From Candidatus Colimorpha enterica (lineage in GTDB: Bacteria; Bacillota; Clostridia; Oscillospirales; CAG-272): a DNA stretch of 10,397 nucleotides. Under the pieces are notes generated by a model, which was not told the origin of the DNA, ran no database searches, and saw nothing but the letters and a program-made list of their open reading frames with translations. The stretch is from positions 1 to 10,397 of the forward strand of contig FR891205.1 in NCBI GenBank assembly GCA_000433515.1, given 5' to 3'. Position numbers and translations under genes: made by a program. Positions within the stretch are counted from its first letter, which is position 1, and the number at the start of each line of letters is the position of its first letter. Below, piece by piece: positions 1 to 7,151 of the stretch.

Positions 1-8
1 TGTAATTT

Positions 9-2366
9 TTATCCGCGGGTGTTTTTGCGGAAAACGTATACGTGACTGTTGTCGACAGGTTCAAATACCGTTCCGTATGCGGTATTGACCTCATCCGACG
101 AAACGACGACGTTCCCGCCGGAGTTTAAGGTGCCGGGGCTTTCCTTTATCACCGGACCGTGAATGCCGAGCCATGCGGTATCGCATCCGGCAACCGCTTC
201 TTTTGCCTGATACGAGAGGAAAGAGGAGAACACGGAAGCCGAGAAATATCCGAAGATCCCGTTTCCGGTATCGACGGTGAGATACATGACCGGCTGAACC
301 GAACGTTTAAGGAATGAGATCCCGGAAAGCGTTATCCGGCAGTTTTTGAAGTCAATCGACGATTTTCTGTCGGACGGATAGGAGATCACGGTGACGCCCC
401 GCTTTTCCGCCGCCTCTTTTATCGCCGCGGCAGCACCGCTCGATGCTTCGTCATACGGTTCGGGGAGGATTATGTAGTCAAGCCGTGTGCTTTCCGACAG
501 CCGTGCAAGGCTGACCGCATGATATCGGTGAAGATGAGTGAGCAGTACCGCATCTGCCGACACGTCGCCGAAAAGGTCGGCGGCGGATGATGCGGCATTT
601 CGAAGCCCCGTTGTCCTCCCGTCGGAAAAGTCGATAAGAAGTGTTTTACTGCCGGAATTCACAAGGAGATAGTCATTTTTTCCCCGGTTGAAGGCGGAGA
701 TCTTCACTGTTTCCCTTTCCGTGACGGCTCCGACCGAGCGGCTGACCGAGAATATCCCGACCCACGCGGCAAAAATGACGATAATGACCGACCGTCCGAC
801 CTTCTTTCTCACCGCACAGAAAACAACACCGGCAATTACGGCAAGTATCAGCGCCGGAAGTGCGTATTCCTGTCCGAGAAAGACCGGCTCCGGCGATATC
901 CGCGCCAGCCTTCCGGCAAGGTTCGTTATAAGAAGCCCGACTGCGCCGGCACCGCTTCTGAACAGATATCCTGGCAGCCCTCCGGTGAAGATAAGTACGC
1001 CTGACGAAAGAAACAGAAACATTTCGGCAAGCGGAATGAATATCAGATTCGAGAGCGGGGAAACCGCCGATATTTCGCGGTAACAGAACCAGCTGAACGG
1101 AAGAGTGAAAATCACGGCAGAAAGCGACACCGCAAGCAGCGAAAGAACCGACGCAAGCGGACGGAGCGGGTTGCTCTTCTTCTCTCCGGAGACGGTGACG
1201 AGCTTCTTTTTACCCAGCCTGCCCATTATCTTTCCGACAATATATTTTCCGAGGGTAAGTATTCCGAGAGTCGCCGAAAACGACAGCTGAAATCCCGCGT
1301 CGGCAAGCGATTCCGGCGAGAACAGAACGATTGCGGTTCCTGCGGTGACAAGCGATATCACCGGTGTGTCGACCTTTCCCGCGGCATCTGCGGCAAGGCA
1401 GATAATAAGCATTATCCCCGACCGTACAACCGACGCCGGAAGCCCGACAAGCAGCATCATGAACACCGTGAATGCCGAACCGAGCGCAAAAACAGCACCG
1501 CGCTTCAGCCTGAAAAACCGCAGCAGCATGATGAACGCGCCCGCGATGACCGACAGATGCATACCGCTTACCGCAAGAATGTGCGATATTCCGAGATATC
1601 TGAAATCGCATTGAAGCCCGTCCGGCACGTCTCCCCGCCTTCCGAGAAGAATGCCCGATGCAAATCCTCCGGTATCACCTCCGAGCGACAGCTTCAGCCG
1701 TGCCGACAGCCTGTCGGAAAGCGACGCGAAAAACGTTCCGACGGTCTTTGTTTTTCCGGTGAACTCAACTCCGTCAGGCTCCGCTTCGGCAATGAGATAA
1801 ATTCCCTTTGAAATGTAATACCGCCTCAGAGGGAATCCGTTTTCGCTCTCCTCCGGTCGGGAGAACGAGACATTTGCCCGGATGGTCTCGCCCGGCTCTG
1901 CGTCAAGCTCTCCCGGTACGTGAAGAACTGCAGGAAACGAAACGCGCTTCCCGCCCACAGAGGTTAACTTTATATCGTATGACGAGCCGTAGTCCGCGCG
2001 CTGACGGCATTTTATCACCGTTGCCGTAATTTCCGAATCGGTGCCGGAGTACGAAAGTATCCGCGGAACCGCAATATCACAGTGGACAAACTGAAATATT
2101 CCTGACAGAAACATTCCGAGCGCGACAAGAAGATACGGCATGACATCGTTCCGGTATCTGCCGTTCTTTATAAACCGTGCAGTAAGCAGAGCGGCAAAAA
2201 GCACTGCCGAGATTATCAGAACCGCAAGCCTTACCGCCGTCACCGAGAAGAAAAGCGGGAACGACACTGCAAGCCACACCGAACAAACCGTGAAAAACGG
2301 TCTTTTTGCAAGTTTTTCCGTGATTTTCTCCCCCTTTCCGACACTGTTATATAAGAATTCTACCAC
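9..2366 (-). CDS. comEC: ComEC/Rec2 family DNA internalization channel protein
   Basis: This is the inner-membrane channel that carries single-stranded DNA into the cytoplasm during natural transformation. From a GTG start the protein has 785 residues, close to the usual 750-800. Seen in order: N-terminal hydrophobic helices (about 25-60 and 77-90); a soluble OB-like region (about 105-205); the Competence domain with the family signature GISHILAVSGMHLS (about 259-272) and GFQLSFSATLGI (about 358-369); a run of transmembrane helices to about 545; and a C-terminal metallo-beta-lactamase-like domain. In that domain the expected HxHxDH is THLHRYH (about 610-616) and the usual DVGQG segment is not recognisable, so nuclease activity is doubtful. 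The GTG at 2364-2366 was chosen because GGAGG sits five bases before it. An in-frame TTG at 2463-2465 would add 33 residues but has no ribosome binding site. Family assignment is firm; the gene alone does not show that the strain is competent. Confidence 0.93.
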   Translation of the reverse strand: MVEFLYNSVGKGEKITEKLAKRPFFTVCSVWLAVSFPLFFSVTAVRLAVLIISAVLFAALLTARFIKNGRYRNDVMPYLLVALGMFLSGIFQFVHCDIAVPRILSYSGTDSEITATVIKCRQRADYGSSYDIKLTSVGGKRVSFPAVLHVPGELDAEPGETIRANVSFSRPEESENGFPLRRYYISKGIYLIAEAEPDGVEFTGKTKTVGTFFASLSDRLSARLKLSLGGDTGGFASGILLGRRGDVPDGLQCDFRYLGISHILAVSGMHLSVIAGAFIMLLRFFRLKRGAVFALGSAFTVFMMLLVGLPASVVRSGIMLIICLAADAAGKVDTPVISLVTAGTAIVLFSPESLADAGFQLSFSATLGILTLGKYIVGKIMGRLGKKKLVTVSGEKKSNPLRPLASVLSLLAVSLSAVIFTLPFSWFCYREISAVSPLSNLIFIPLAEMFLFLSSGVLIFTGGLPGYLFRSGAGAVGLLITNLAGRLARISPEPVFLGQEYALPALILAVIAGVVFCAVRKKVGRSVIIVIFAAWVGIFSVSRSVGAVTERETVKISAFNRGKNDYLLVNSGSKTLLIDFSDGRTTGLRNAASSAADLFGDVSADAVLLTHLHRYHAVSLARLSESTRLDYIILPEPYDEASSGAAAAIKEAAEKRGVTVISYPSDRKSSIDFKNCRITLSGISFLKRSVQPVMYLTVDTGNGIFGYFSASVFSSFLSYQAKEAVAGCDTAWLGIHGPVIKESPGTLNSGGNVVVSSDEVNTAYGTVFEPVDNSHVYVFRKNTRG

Positions 2367-2495
2367 AAATTCCTCCGACAGGCAAGGAAAATTTTTCTTC
2401 ACGCGATATTTTTCATGCTGTGCGGGCAATAATTCAGTGAGCAGGAATTTGAAATCACCTGCCAACCAAATTTTTTATAAAAGTTCTTGGTGTTT

Positions 2496-2544
2496 CAAGC
2501 CCCTTCTTTCAAGAAGGGGCTTGACGGGTCCGGGCAGCGCCCGG
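2496..2544. repeat. Double palindrome (two adjacent hairpins) in the divergent gap
   Basis: Two perfect inverted repeats lie side by side. The first has 12-bp arms CAAGCCCCTTCT (2496-2507) and AGAAGGGGCTTG (2512-2523) around a four-base loop. The second has 6-bp arms CCGGGC (2530-2535) and GCCCGG (2539-2544) around a three-base loop. Neither hairpin is followed by a T-tract on either strand, and both lie between divergent genes, so this is not an ordinary intrinsic terminator. The shape resembles REP-like dispersed palindromes of Clostridia; a recombinase recognition region or a read-through barrier are alternatives. The palindromes are seen directly; the class is inferred. Confidence 0.6.
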
Positions 2545-2566
2545 TAAAAAATCTCGGAGGCAAAAA

Positions 2567-2719
2567 ATGCAGATCAACAGATATATAAACGGAAAACCTG
2601 TAAGCGAGGAAGAGCTGTCAAGAGCGGGAATCGTGACGGAAGCACTTGAAAACGCAGTCCGCGGCGCAAGAAAACGTGCCAACGCTTTGCCGGAGAGAGC
2701 GGAAAACAGTGCGGAATGA
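2567..2719 (+). CDS. Small 50-residue protein of unknown function upstream of the recombinase
   Basis: A short ORF starts with ATG six bases after a perfect GGAGG (2556-2560), which makes real translation likely. The 50-residue product begins MQINRYINGKPVSEEEL and is charged and probably helical, with an arginine/lysine patch (about residues 32-38) and an acidic tail. There is no membrane segment, cysteine or known motif, and I do not recognise the family. Its TGA (2717-2719) overlaps the first eleven bases of the preferred recombinase frame, which suggests translational coupling. By position it could be an accessory or directionality factor for the recombinase, or only a leader peptide that sets its expression. 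That role is inference from context. Confidence 0.6.
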   Translation: MQINRYINGKPVSEEELSRAGIVTEALENAVRGARKRANALPERAENSAE

Positions 2720-4091
2720 TAAGCACGCCGCGCTGTACTGCCGCGTTTCGACCGACGCGCAGTTTGAAGAGGGCTATTCGGTCGAGGCGCAGAGGGAAAT
2801 GCTCACCGCATACTGCGTCAGCCGGGGAATAGAGCATTACGAGCACTATATAGACGGCGGTTACAGCGGAAGCAATATCGATCGCCCGGAGCTTTCCCGG
2901 ATGGTTTCCGATATTAAAAACGGACTTGTCAGCCACGTCGTCGTTTATAAGCTCGACCGGCTTTCAAGAAGCCAGAAGGATACGCTCTATCTTATCGAGG
3001 ACGTCCTTATCCCGAACGGAGTCAGCTTTGTGTCGCTCAACGAAAATATGGACACATCGACCCCGATAGGGCGCGCGATGCTCGGAATAATGTCCGCCTT
3101 CGCCCAGCTGGAGCGCGAGACGATAAGAGAGCGCACCCGGATGGGGATGAAGGAACGGATCAAAAGCGGCCTGTGGCGCGGCGGAGGGAAGATCCCGTTC
3201 GGCTACGATTACGACCCGGAGAAGGGGATACTTGTCCCCAATTCCGACGCGCCGACGGTCAGACTCATGTACGACCTCTACCTCCGCGGCTGGTCGATGA
3301 TGCGTATCGCCCGGTATACGGGACTGAAATACGAGCGCCTTGCCGAACAGATACTGAAACGCAGGACCAACGCGGGCTTCATCGTCTACAACGGCGAGGA
3401 GTACCGCGGAAAGCACGAGGCGATAGTCAGCGAAAAGACCTACAATGACGCAATGCGCCTGCTGGATGAGAGAAGCCGGGGAAATCTCAATCCGTCGAAA
3501 TGTCTGCTTGCCGGTCTTGTCGTATGCGGCGTGTGCGGCGCGAAAATGAGGTATCAGAAGTGGGGCAAAAGCGGATATAAGATATATTGCTATTCTCAGG
3601 ACAAGGGAAAGCCCCACCTTCACCGTTCTGAAAACTGCGATAACTGTAAAATATGGGCGGATGAGCTTGAGAACAGCGTGATCTCCGACCTGTTTTCAAT
3701 GTCTGCAAAGATATCCGGGGGAGAAAGCCCCGACACATCAGCCGACGTTTCCGACCTGCTTTCAAAACAGGCGGACAAGCTGACAAAAAAGCTGAAAAAT
3801 CTCTACAACCTCTACGGCGAAACGGCAGATGAAGCGCTGACCGAGACGATATCGTCAGTAAGAGCAGAGCTTGAATCGGTGAAAAAACGCATTTCGACGA
3901 TCGAAGAAGAGGCAAAGGACGGAGAGGCGGCAAGAGAGCGGCTGAAAAAGCTTGACACCGCAGAGGAAGCGTGGGAGTATATGACACAGGAGGAGAAGCA
4001 GAACGTTCTGCGCAGCTGCATAGAGCGCATTGTAGTCACGTATGACAGAACCGATATCTATTATAAAATGTTGACAGACGGCGGCGGATGA
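2709..4091 (+). CDS. Large serine recombinase with zinc ribbon (site-specific integrase/resolvase family)
   Basis: This is a DNA-cutting site-specific recombinase that attacks through a serine, as in integrases and excisionases of clostridial mobile elements. From GTG 2709 it has 460 residues. Seen: an N-terminal resolvase catalytic domain (about 5-145) with nucleophile Ser14 in YCRVST, the EEGYSVEAQ loop, active-site arginines in LDRLSRS (Arg84, Arg87), and PIGRAMLGIMSAFAQLERE leading into the long helix; then the Recombinase DNA-binding domain (about 160-255); then a zinc-ribbon domain with Cys273/Cys276, Cys294 and Cys310 or Cys313; then a lysine/glutamate-rich coiled coil (about 350-415). 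The GTG start is favoured because GGAGAGAG lies at 2692-2699 and the catalytic core follows immediately; a TTG at 2646 would add 21 unlikely residues. All catalytic residues are present, so it may be active. No attachment sites or other mobile genes are visible. Confidence 0.93.
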   Translation: MRNDKHAALYCRVSTDAQFEEGYSVEAQREMLTAYCVSRGIEHYEHYIDGGYSGSNIDRPELSRMVSDIKNGLVSHVVVYKLDRLSRSQKDTLYLIEDVLIPNGVSFVSLNENMDTSTPIGRAMLGIMSAFAQLERETIRERTRMGMKERIKSGLWRGGGKIPFGYDYDPEKGILVPNSDAPTVRLMYDLYLRGWSMMRIARYTGLKYERLAEQILKRRTNAGFIVYNGEEYRGKHEAIVSEKTYNDAMRLLDERSRGNLNPSKCLLAGLVVCGVCGAKMRYQKWGKSGYKIYCYSQDKGKPHLHRSENCDNCKIWADELENSVISDLFSMSAKISGGESPDTSADVSDLLSKQADKLTKKLKNLYNLYGETADEALTETISSVRAELESVKKRISTIEEEAKDGEAARERLKKLDTAEEAWEYMTQEEKQNVLRSCIERIVVTYDRTDIYYKMLTDGGG

Positions 4092-4099
4092 TGTATAAT
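4071..4099 (+). promoter_or_regulatory. Consensus sigma-A promoter for the two-gene membrane operon
   Basis: TTGACA (4071-4076), a 17-base spacer and TATAAT (4094-4099) match the vegetative consensus exactly, predicting a start near 4106. The spacer covers the recombinase stop codon (4089-4091), so the promoter is embedded in the end of that gene. The position fits transcription of the genes at 4141 and 4957 independently of the recombinase. No terminator separates the recombinase from them. Confidence 0.85.
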
Positions 4100-4140
4100 T
4101 ATCTAAATGGCATCATTTCCGTAAGAAAGGTGATCACATC

Positions 4141-4947
4141 ATGGGAAGATTCGGATCTCCGCAGATAGGCTATCTGCGCGACAATGACGACAACGACATA
4201 CCGGAGCTCAACAAATGCCCCGACTGCGGAGCATTTTTTGATGGCGATATCTGCCCGATATGCAAAAAGGTCTGCCCGGAGGAAATGAAAGCCGGCAACC
4301 GAAGGCCTCCGAAAAAGAGAAAAAAACGCGAAAAAAGCAATTACAGAAGCGTCCCGACCGATCTGTACCATCAGACGTGGTTCATAATCATCGCGCTGTT
4401 CATTTCAAGACTTGTCGGCATAATTCTTGTGTGGACAAGCGACTGGAAAAAGTGGGTCAAGGTCGTTGTCACGGTAATTGCGCTTTTCGGAGTATATATC
4501 TGTTATGCGGTCGGCATGGTGATATTCGGCGGGATCAACGGCAACCCGGATGGCAGCCGGCCGACAGAGTATATGTACGACACCTCCGATACCGAATCGG
4601 AAGAGGATTATAAGGCGCAGTGCCGACCGGTCACATACGCCGAGCTCATGCGCGACACGACCGGGAATGCCGGCACCTATATCAAAGGCGAATACACTGT
4701 TGTCAAGCTGACCGAAGGATATGAGTACAAATCCGGACGCTACGGCGATTATATTTTCGCGTCGGACAGCGACGAACACATTTTTGCCTTTTTCGACCGG
4801 CGGTCGGGAGGAGGAGGGATCGTTCCCGGAGACAGAATAACCGTCTACGGCAGGTTTTTCCTCGTCTCAGCCGTCGAGGGCTCCGGAGACAGACAGAAAC
4901 ACCCGATAGCCTACGCGGGATATATCGATATCGGAAAGGCGGCGTGA
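4141..4947 (+). CDS. Zinc-ribbon membrane protein with C-terminal OB-fold-like domain
   Basis: The 268-residue product has a mixed architecture. An N-terminal zinc ribbon carries two CxxC knuckles (Cys26/Cys29 and Cys38/Cys41, with Cys45 nearby). A strongly basic linker follows (about 54-66), then two hydrophobic helices (about 79-98 and 106-130). The C-terminal region (about 160-265) has alternating strands of the kind GTYIKGEYTVVKL and GDRITVYGRFF, resembling tRNA_anti-like/OB-fold domains found on bacterial membrane proteins. By the positive-inside rule the ribbon should be cytoplasmic. With two helices the OB-like domain would also be cytoplasmic; if only one spans the membrane it would be outside. 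AAAGGTGAT precedes the ATG and a consensus promoter lies just upstream. It is the first gene of a pair with the next ORF nine bases downstream. No enzymatic motif is visible and the function is unknown. Confidence 0.85.
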   Translation: MGRFGSPQIGYLRDNDDNDIPELNKCPDCGAFFDGDICPICKKVCPEEMKAGNRRPPKKRKKREKSNYRSVPTDLYHQTWFIIIALFISRLVGIILVWTSDWKKWVKVVVTVIALFGVYICYAVGMVIFGGINGNPDGSRPTEYMYDTSDTESEEDYKAQCRPVTYAELMRDTTGNAGTYIKGEYTVVKLTEGYEYKSGRYGDYIFASDSDEHIFAFFDRRSGGGGIVPGDRITVYGRFFLVSAVEGSGDRQKHPIAYAGYIDIGKAA

Positions 4948-4956
4948 TATCGGAAT

Positions 4957-5667
4957 ATGAAGATATTCGCAAAGATCCGCGACTGGTTCAGAAACTACTG
5001 GTACTATTATAAATGGACTGTTCTTATCGCCGTGTTCTTTGTCGGCGTGATAATTTTCTGCGCCGTTCAGTCAGGCGACCGCAGCAGCTATGACGCGTCG
5101 GTGCTTTATACCGGACCGTACATATTTGAAGGCGGCGAAAAAAACTCCCTGTCGTCGGCTTTTTCTCAGGTAATGTCAGCCGATTATGACGGAGACGGAA
5201 AAAAGAGCGTCCAGATCATCGATATGACCGCATTTACCGACGATCAGCTGAGAGAGGCAATAGGGACCTCCGACGACCCGGCGCTTGCGGTGAAATACGC
5301 ACAGTTCTCGTCGGACAACGTGAAAAAGAGCTTTTCCCAGCAGGTGTTTTCCGGCGACGCGTCGATACTTATCGTTGACGAGTACTGGTATAAGATAGTT
5401 CTCAACGCCGGAGGGCTTGTCACGCTTGAAGAAGCCCTCGGCTACCGACCGGAAAGTGCGGTCGATGATTATTCGGCTGATTTCGGAAAGCTGGAATTCT
5501 CAATGTTTTTCGAGGCAGCCGGAAACCTGCCGGAGGGAACGCGGATATGCTTCCGCCGTCTCCCCACCTCCGCCGCCTTCACGGGAAGAAAAGCGGCGGA
5601 GAAAAACTACGAAAACAGCAAAAAACTGTTTTGCGATATATTCGCCTTTGAGGTGCCCTCAGCGTGA
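4957..5667 (+). CDS. Single-helix membrane-anchored protein of unknown function (YYYKW type)
   Basis: The 236-residue product starts with an amphipathic, aromatic stretch ending in YWYYYKW (about 14-20), then one transmembrane helix (about 21-37). The remaining roughly 200 residues are predicted outside the membrane. This N-terminal pattern recurs in uncharacterised short clostridial membrane proteins. The soluble part contains DYDGDGKKS (about 77-85), which resembles an EF-hand or dockerin calcium loop but occurs only once. Later segments such as GDASILIVDEYWY (about 133-145) look like beta strands of a folded domain. The ATG follows the preceding stop by nine bases, so the two genes are probably co-transcribed, although the ribosome binding site is weak (CGGA). 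The 3' end overlaps the convergent amidase by nine bases. A partner role for the upstream zinc-ribbon protein is inferred from the operon only. Confidence 0.85.
   Translation: MKIFAKIRDWFRNYWYYYKWTVLIAVFFVGVIIFCAVQSGDRSSYDASVLYTGPYIFEGGEKNSLSSAFSQVMSADYDGDGKKSVQIIDMTAFTDDQLREAIGTSDDPALAVKYAQFSSDNVKKSFSQQVFSGDASILIVDEYWYKIVLNAGGLVTLEEALGYRPESAVDDYSADFGKLEFSMFFEAAGNLPEGTRICFRRLPTSAAFTGRKAAEKNYENSKKLFCDIFAFEVPSA
5568..5601. other. Perfect 9-bp inverted repeat inside the end of the membrane-protein gene
   Basis: CTCCGCCGC (5568-5576) and GCGGCGGAG (5593-5601) can form a GC-rich stem with a 16-base loop. It lies within the coding region about 60 bases beyond the stop codon of the convergent amidase. 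No T-tract follows on either strand, so it is not a canonical terminator. It may still cap or stabilise the amidase transcript end, since no other terminator is visible between these convergent genes. Chance in GC-rich codons is a fair alternative. Confidence 0.35.
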
Positions 5668-6231
5668 CAGGAAGCCGTAATATTCCTGTATGCCGTTGTA
5701 AATCCCGGTCGCAAAGGCACCGGGGTCTTCCGACATAAGCGCCGCATCGGACGCGTTTGTTATGAACCCAAGCTCGATAAGCACCGCCGGCATCGCCGAT
5801 TTCCGAAGCACCCACAGCGTCGGACGGACACTCATTCCCCGGTTCTCAAGCCCCGTCGCCCGGTTCAGCCAGAACAGAATGTCCTCTCCCATCGGATATC
5901 CCCGAGACGACGCGGAATAGGCAAAGCCCTCGCTTCCGCTTGCCGATTCGATAGTCGAGGCGTTCGCGTGAATGCTGATGAAAAAATCGGCTCCCCATGA
6001 ATTTGCGGCGTCGGTTCTTGCCCTCAGGCTTGAAGCCACGCTTGTGCCGAGGATCTCTGTCGGTGTGTTTCTTGACAGACGCACCTCAAACTCCGGATTC
6101 TCGCGTAAAAGCTCCGCCGTAAGCCTTCCCACCTCGTAGGTTATGTCCTGCTCATAAAGCCCGTTGCCCTCCGCACCGGCATTCGGGTTTCCGGGATTGT
6201 GTCCCTGGTCAATGAAAATTTTTATCGCCAT
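5659..6231 (-). CDS. N-acetylmuramoyl-L-alanine amidase (Amidase_3 family)
   Basis: This enzyme cleaves the bond between N-acetylmuramic acid and L-alanine in peptidoglycan. The 190 residues are essentially one Amidase_3 catalytic domain. The zinc ligands and the catalytic residue are visible: His11 in IDQGHNPG, Glu27 in NGLYEQD, His88 in ISIHANA, and Glu153 in AVLIELGF. There is no signal peptide, membrane helix, SH3, SPOR or other wall-binding domain, which is unusual for a housekeeping secreted amidase; release by lysis, non-classical export or a forespore/mother-cell role are possible. The start MAIKIF was chosen because GGAGG is nine bases before it. An ATG six codons upstream would place that GGAGG inside the coding sequence. 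The stop overlaps the convergent membrane-protein gene by nine bases. The promoter is not identifiable with confidence. Confidence 0.92.
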   Translation of the reverse strand: MAIKIFIDQGHNPGNPNAGAEGNGLYEQDITYEVGRLTAELLRENPEFEVRLSRNTPTEILGTSVASSLRARTDAANSWGADFFISIHANASTIESASGSEGFAYSASSRGYPMGEDILFWLNRATGLENRGMSVRPTLWVLRKSAMPAVLIELGFITNASDAALMSEDPGAFATGIYNGIQEYYGFLSR

Positions 6232-6312
6232 GCTGCATTTCCTCCGCATATTCTTGATAATTACAGTATATGCCGGAAAAAATCATGTGACATCGGCGGA
6301 AAAGGTCAATAA

Positions 6313-7041
6313 ATGGAATTCAACAGTATAAGACGGCTTCTCAGCTGTGCAAGACGCGCGGTTGACGATTACGGCATGATAGAGGACGGAGACAGGATAG
6401 CAGTCGGTCTTTCGGGAGGGAAGGACAGCATTGCGCTCCTGTGCGTACTGCTCGACCTTCAGCGCTTTTATCCGAAAAGGTTTGAGGTCTGCGGGATAAG
6501 CGTGTCGATGGGCTTTGAGGGGATGGATTACTCCCCCGTCGCCGATTTCTGCTCTGAATGCGGAGTGGAGTATCGCGTGATAAAAACCGAGCTTGCGCAC
6601 ATTATATTCGATGTCAGAAAAGAGAGCAACCCATGTTCTCTCTGCGCAAAAATGCGCCGCGGGATCCTCCACGACGCGGCAAAGGAGATGGGGTGTAACA
6701 AGATCGCGCTCGGTCACCATTATGACGACGTCATCGATACCTTCATGCTCAACCTGTTCCACGAGGGCAGGATCGGCGCATTCCTCCCGGTTACATATTT
6801 AAGCCGCAAGGATATTACCCTCATCCGCCCGCTTCTCTACGTCCCTGAAAAGGACATACGGTATTTTCTCTCAAAAAACGACCTCCCGACAGTCAAAAAC
6901 CCCTGTCCGGAGGACGGTCACACCGAAAGGGAAAAAATGAAACAGCTGATAAACGGACTTGACCGCGAGTACAAGGGACTTAAACACCGCATCTTCGGCG
7001 CAATGCAGAAGGGCGGGGTGTTTGAGATGAACGACGAATGA
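6313..7041 (+). CDS. ttcA: TtcA-type tRNA 2-thiocytidine biosynthesis protein (PP-loop ATPase)
   Basis: The 242-residue product belongs to the TtcA/TilS adenine-hydrolase superfamily, which activates a tRNA base with ATP. TtcA members then insert sulfur to give 2-thiocytidine at position 32. Seen: the PP-loop SGGKDS (34-39), the CxxC pair Cys108/Cys111 in NPCSLCAKMRRG, a third cysteine Cys198 in KNPCPEDG, and the GHHYDDVIDTFMLNLFHEG helix (134-152). Three cysteines in this arrangement match those that hold the iron-sulfur cluster in TtcA, and they argue against TilS, which lacks them. The length fits the shorter Bacillota members. AAAGGTCA lies seven bases before the ATG. It is divergent from the amidase across an 81-bp gap and ends at a strong terminator. 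The exact substrate base is inferred from the family; a related thiolase specificity is possible. Confidence 0.85.
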   Translation: MEFNSIRRLLSCARRAVDDYGMIEDGDRIAVGLSGGKDSIALLCVLLDLQRFYPKRFEVCGISVSMGFEGMDYSPVADFCSECGVEYRVIKTELAHIIFDVRKESNPCSLCAKMRRGILHDAAKEMGCNKIALGHHYDDVIDTFMLNLFHEGRIGAFLPVTYLSRKDITLIRPLLYVPEKDIRYFLSKNDLPTVKNPCPEDGHTEREKMKQLINGLDREYKGLKHRIFGAMQKGGVFEMNDE

Positions 7042-7083
7042 CCGGCAGTGTCGGAATTTCGTTTTCCCTGTAACCGTTGCCTT

Positions 7084-7132
7084 AAAAAACAGCATCCCGG
7101 CAGTTTTTGTCTGCCGGGATGTTATTGTTTTT
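7084..7132. terminator. Bidirectional intrinsic terminator between ttcA and thrS
   Basis: An 11-bp perfect stem, CATCCCGGCAG (7093-7103) with CTGCCGGGATG (7111-7121), closes a seven-base loop. The plus strand continues into a T-rich run (7122-7132). The minus strand reads into six Ts after the stem (7089-7084). It can therefore end both the convergent ttcA and thrS transcripts. Confidence 0.9.
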
Positions 7133-7151
7133 CGGGTTTCCGGTGAAGGAA

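Noticed and set aside
1210..1614. Overlapping ORFs inside comEC on both strands, for example 133 codons on the minus strand in another frame
   Set aside because: They are shadows of the comEC frame, with biased composition and no independent ribosome binding sites.
2357..2385. Minus-strand TTGCCT-17-TAGAAT resembling a comEC promoter
   Set aside because: It overlaps the GTG start that has the best ribosome binding site, so a transcript from it would begin inside the gene and leave no good downstream start.
2521..2550. TTGACG with a downstream TAAAAA as promoter for the small ORF and recombinase
   Set aside because: The predicted start would fall on the GGAGG at 2556-2560, and the -10 match is poor.
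2964..3623. 219-codon minus-strand ORF opposite the recombinase
   Set aside because: The recombinase frame has full catalytic and zinc motifs; the antisense product shows none.
6240..6312. Sporulation sigma-E-like -10 (CATATACT on the minus strand) upstream of the amidase
   Set aside because: The -10 fits but the nearest -35-like sequence GTCACAT is at the wrong distance, so the match is not usable as evidence.
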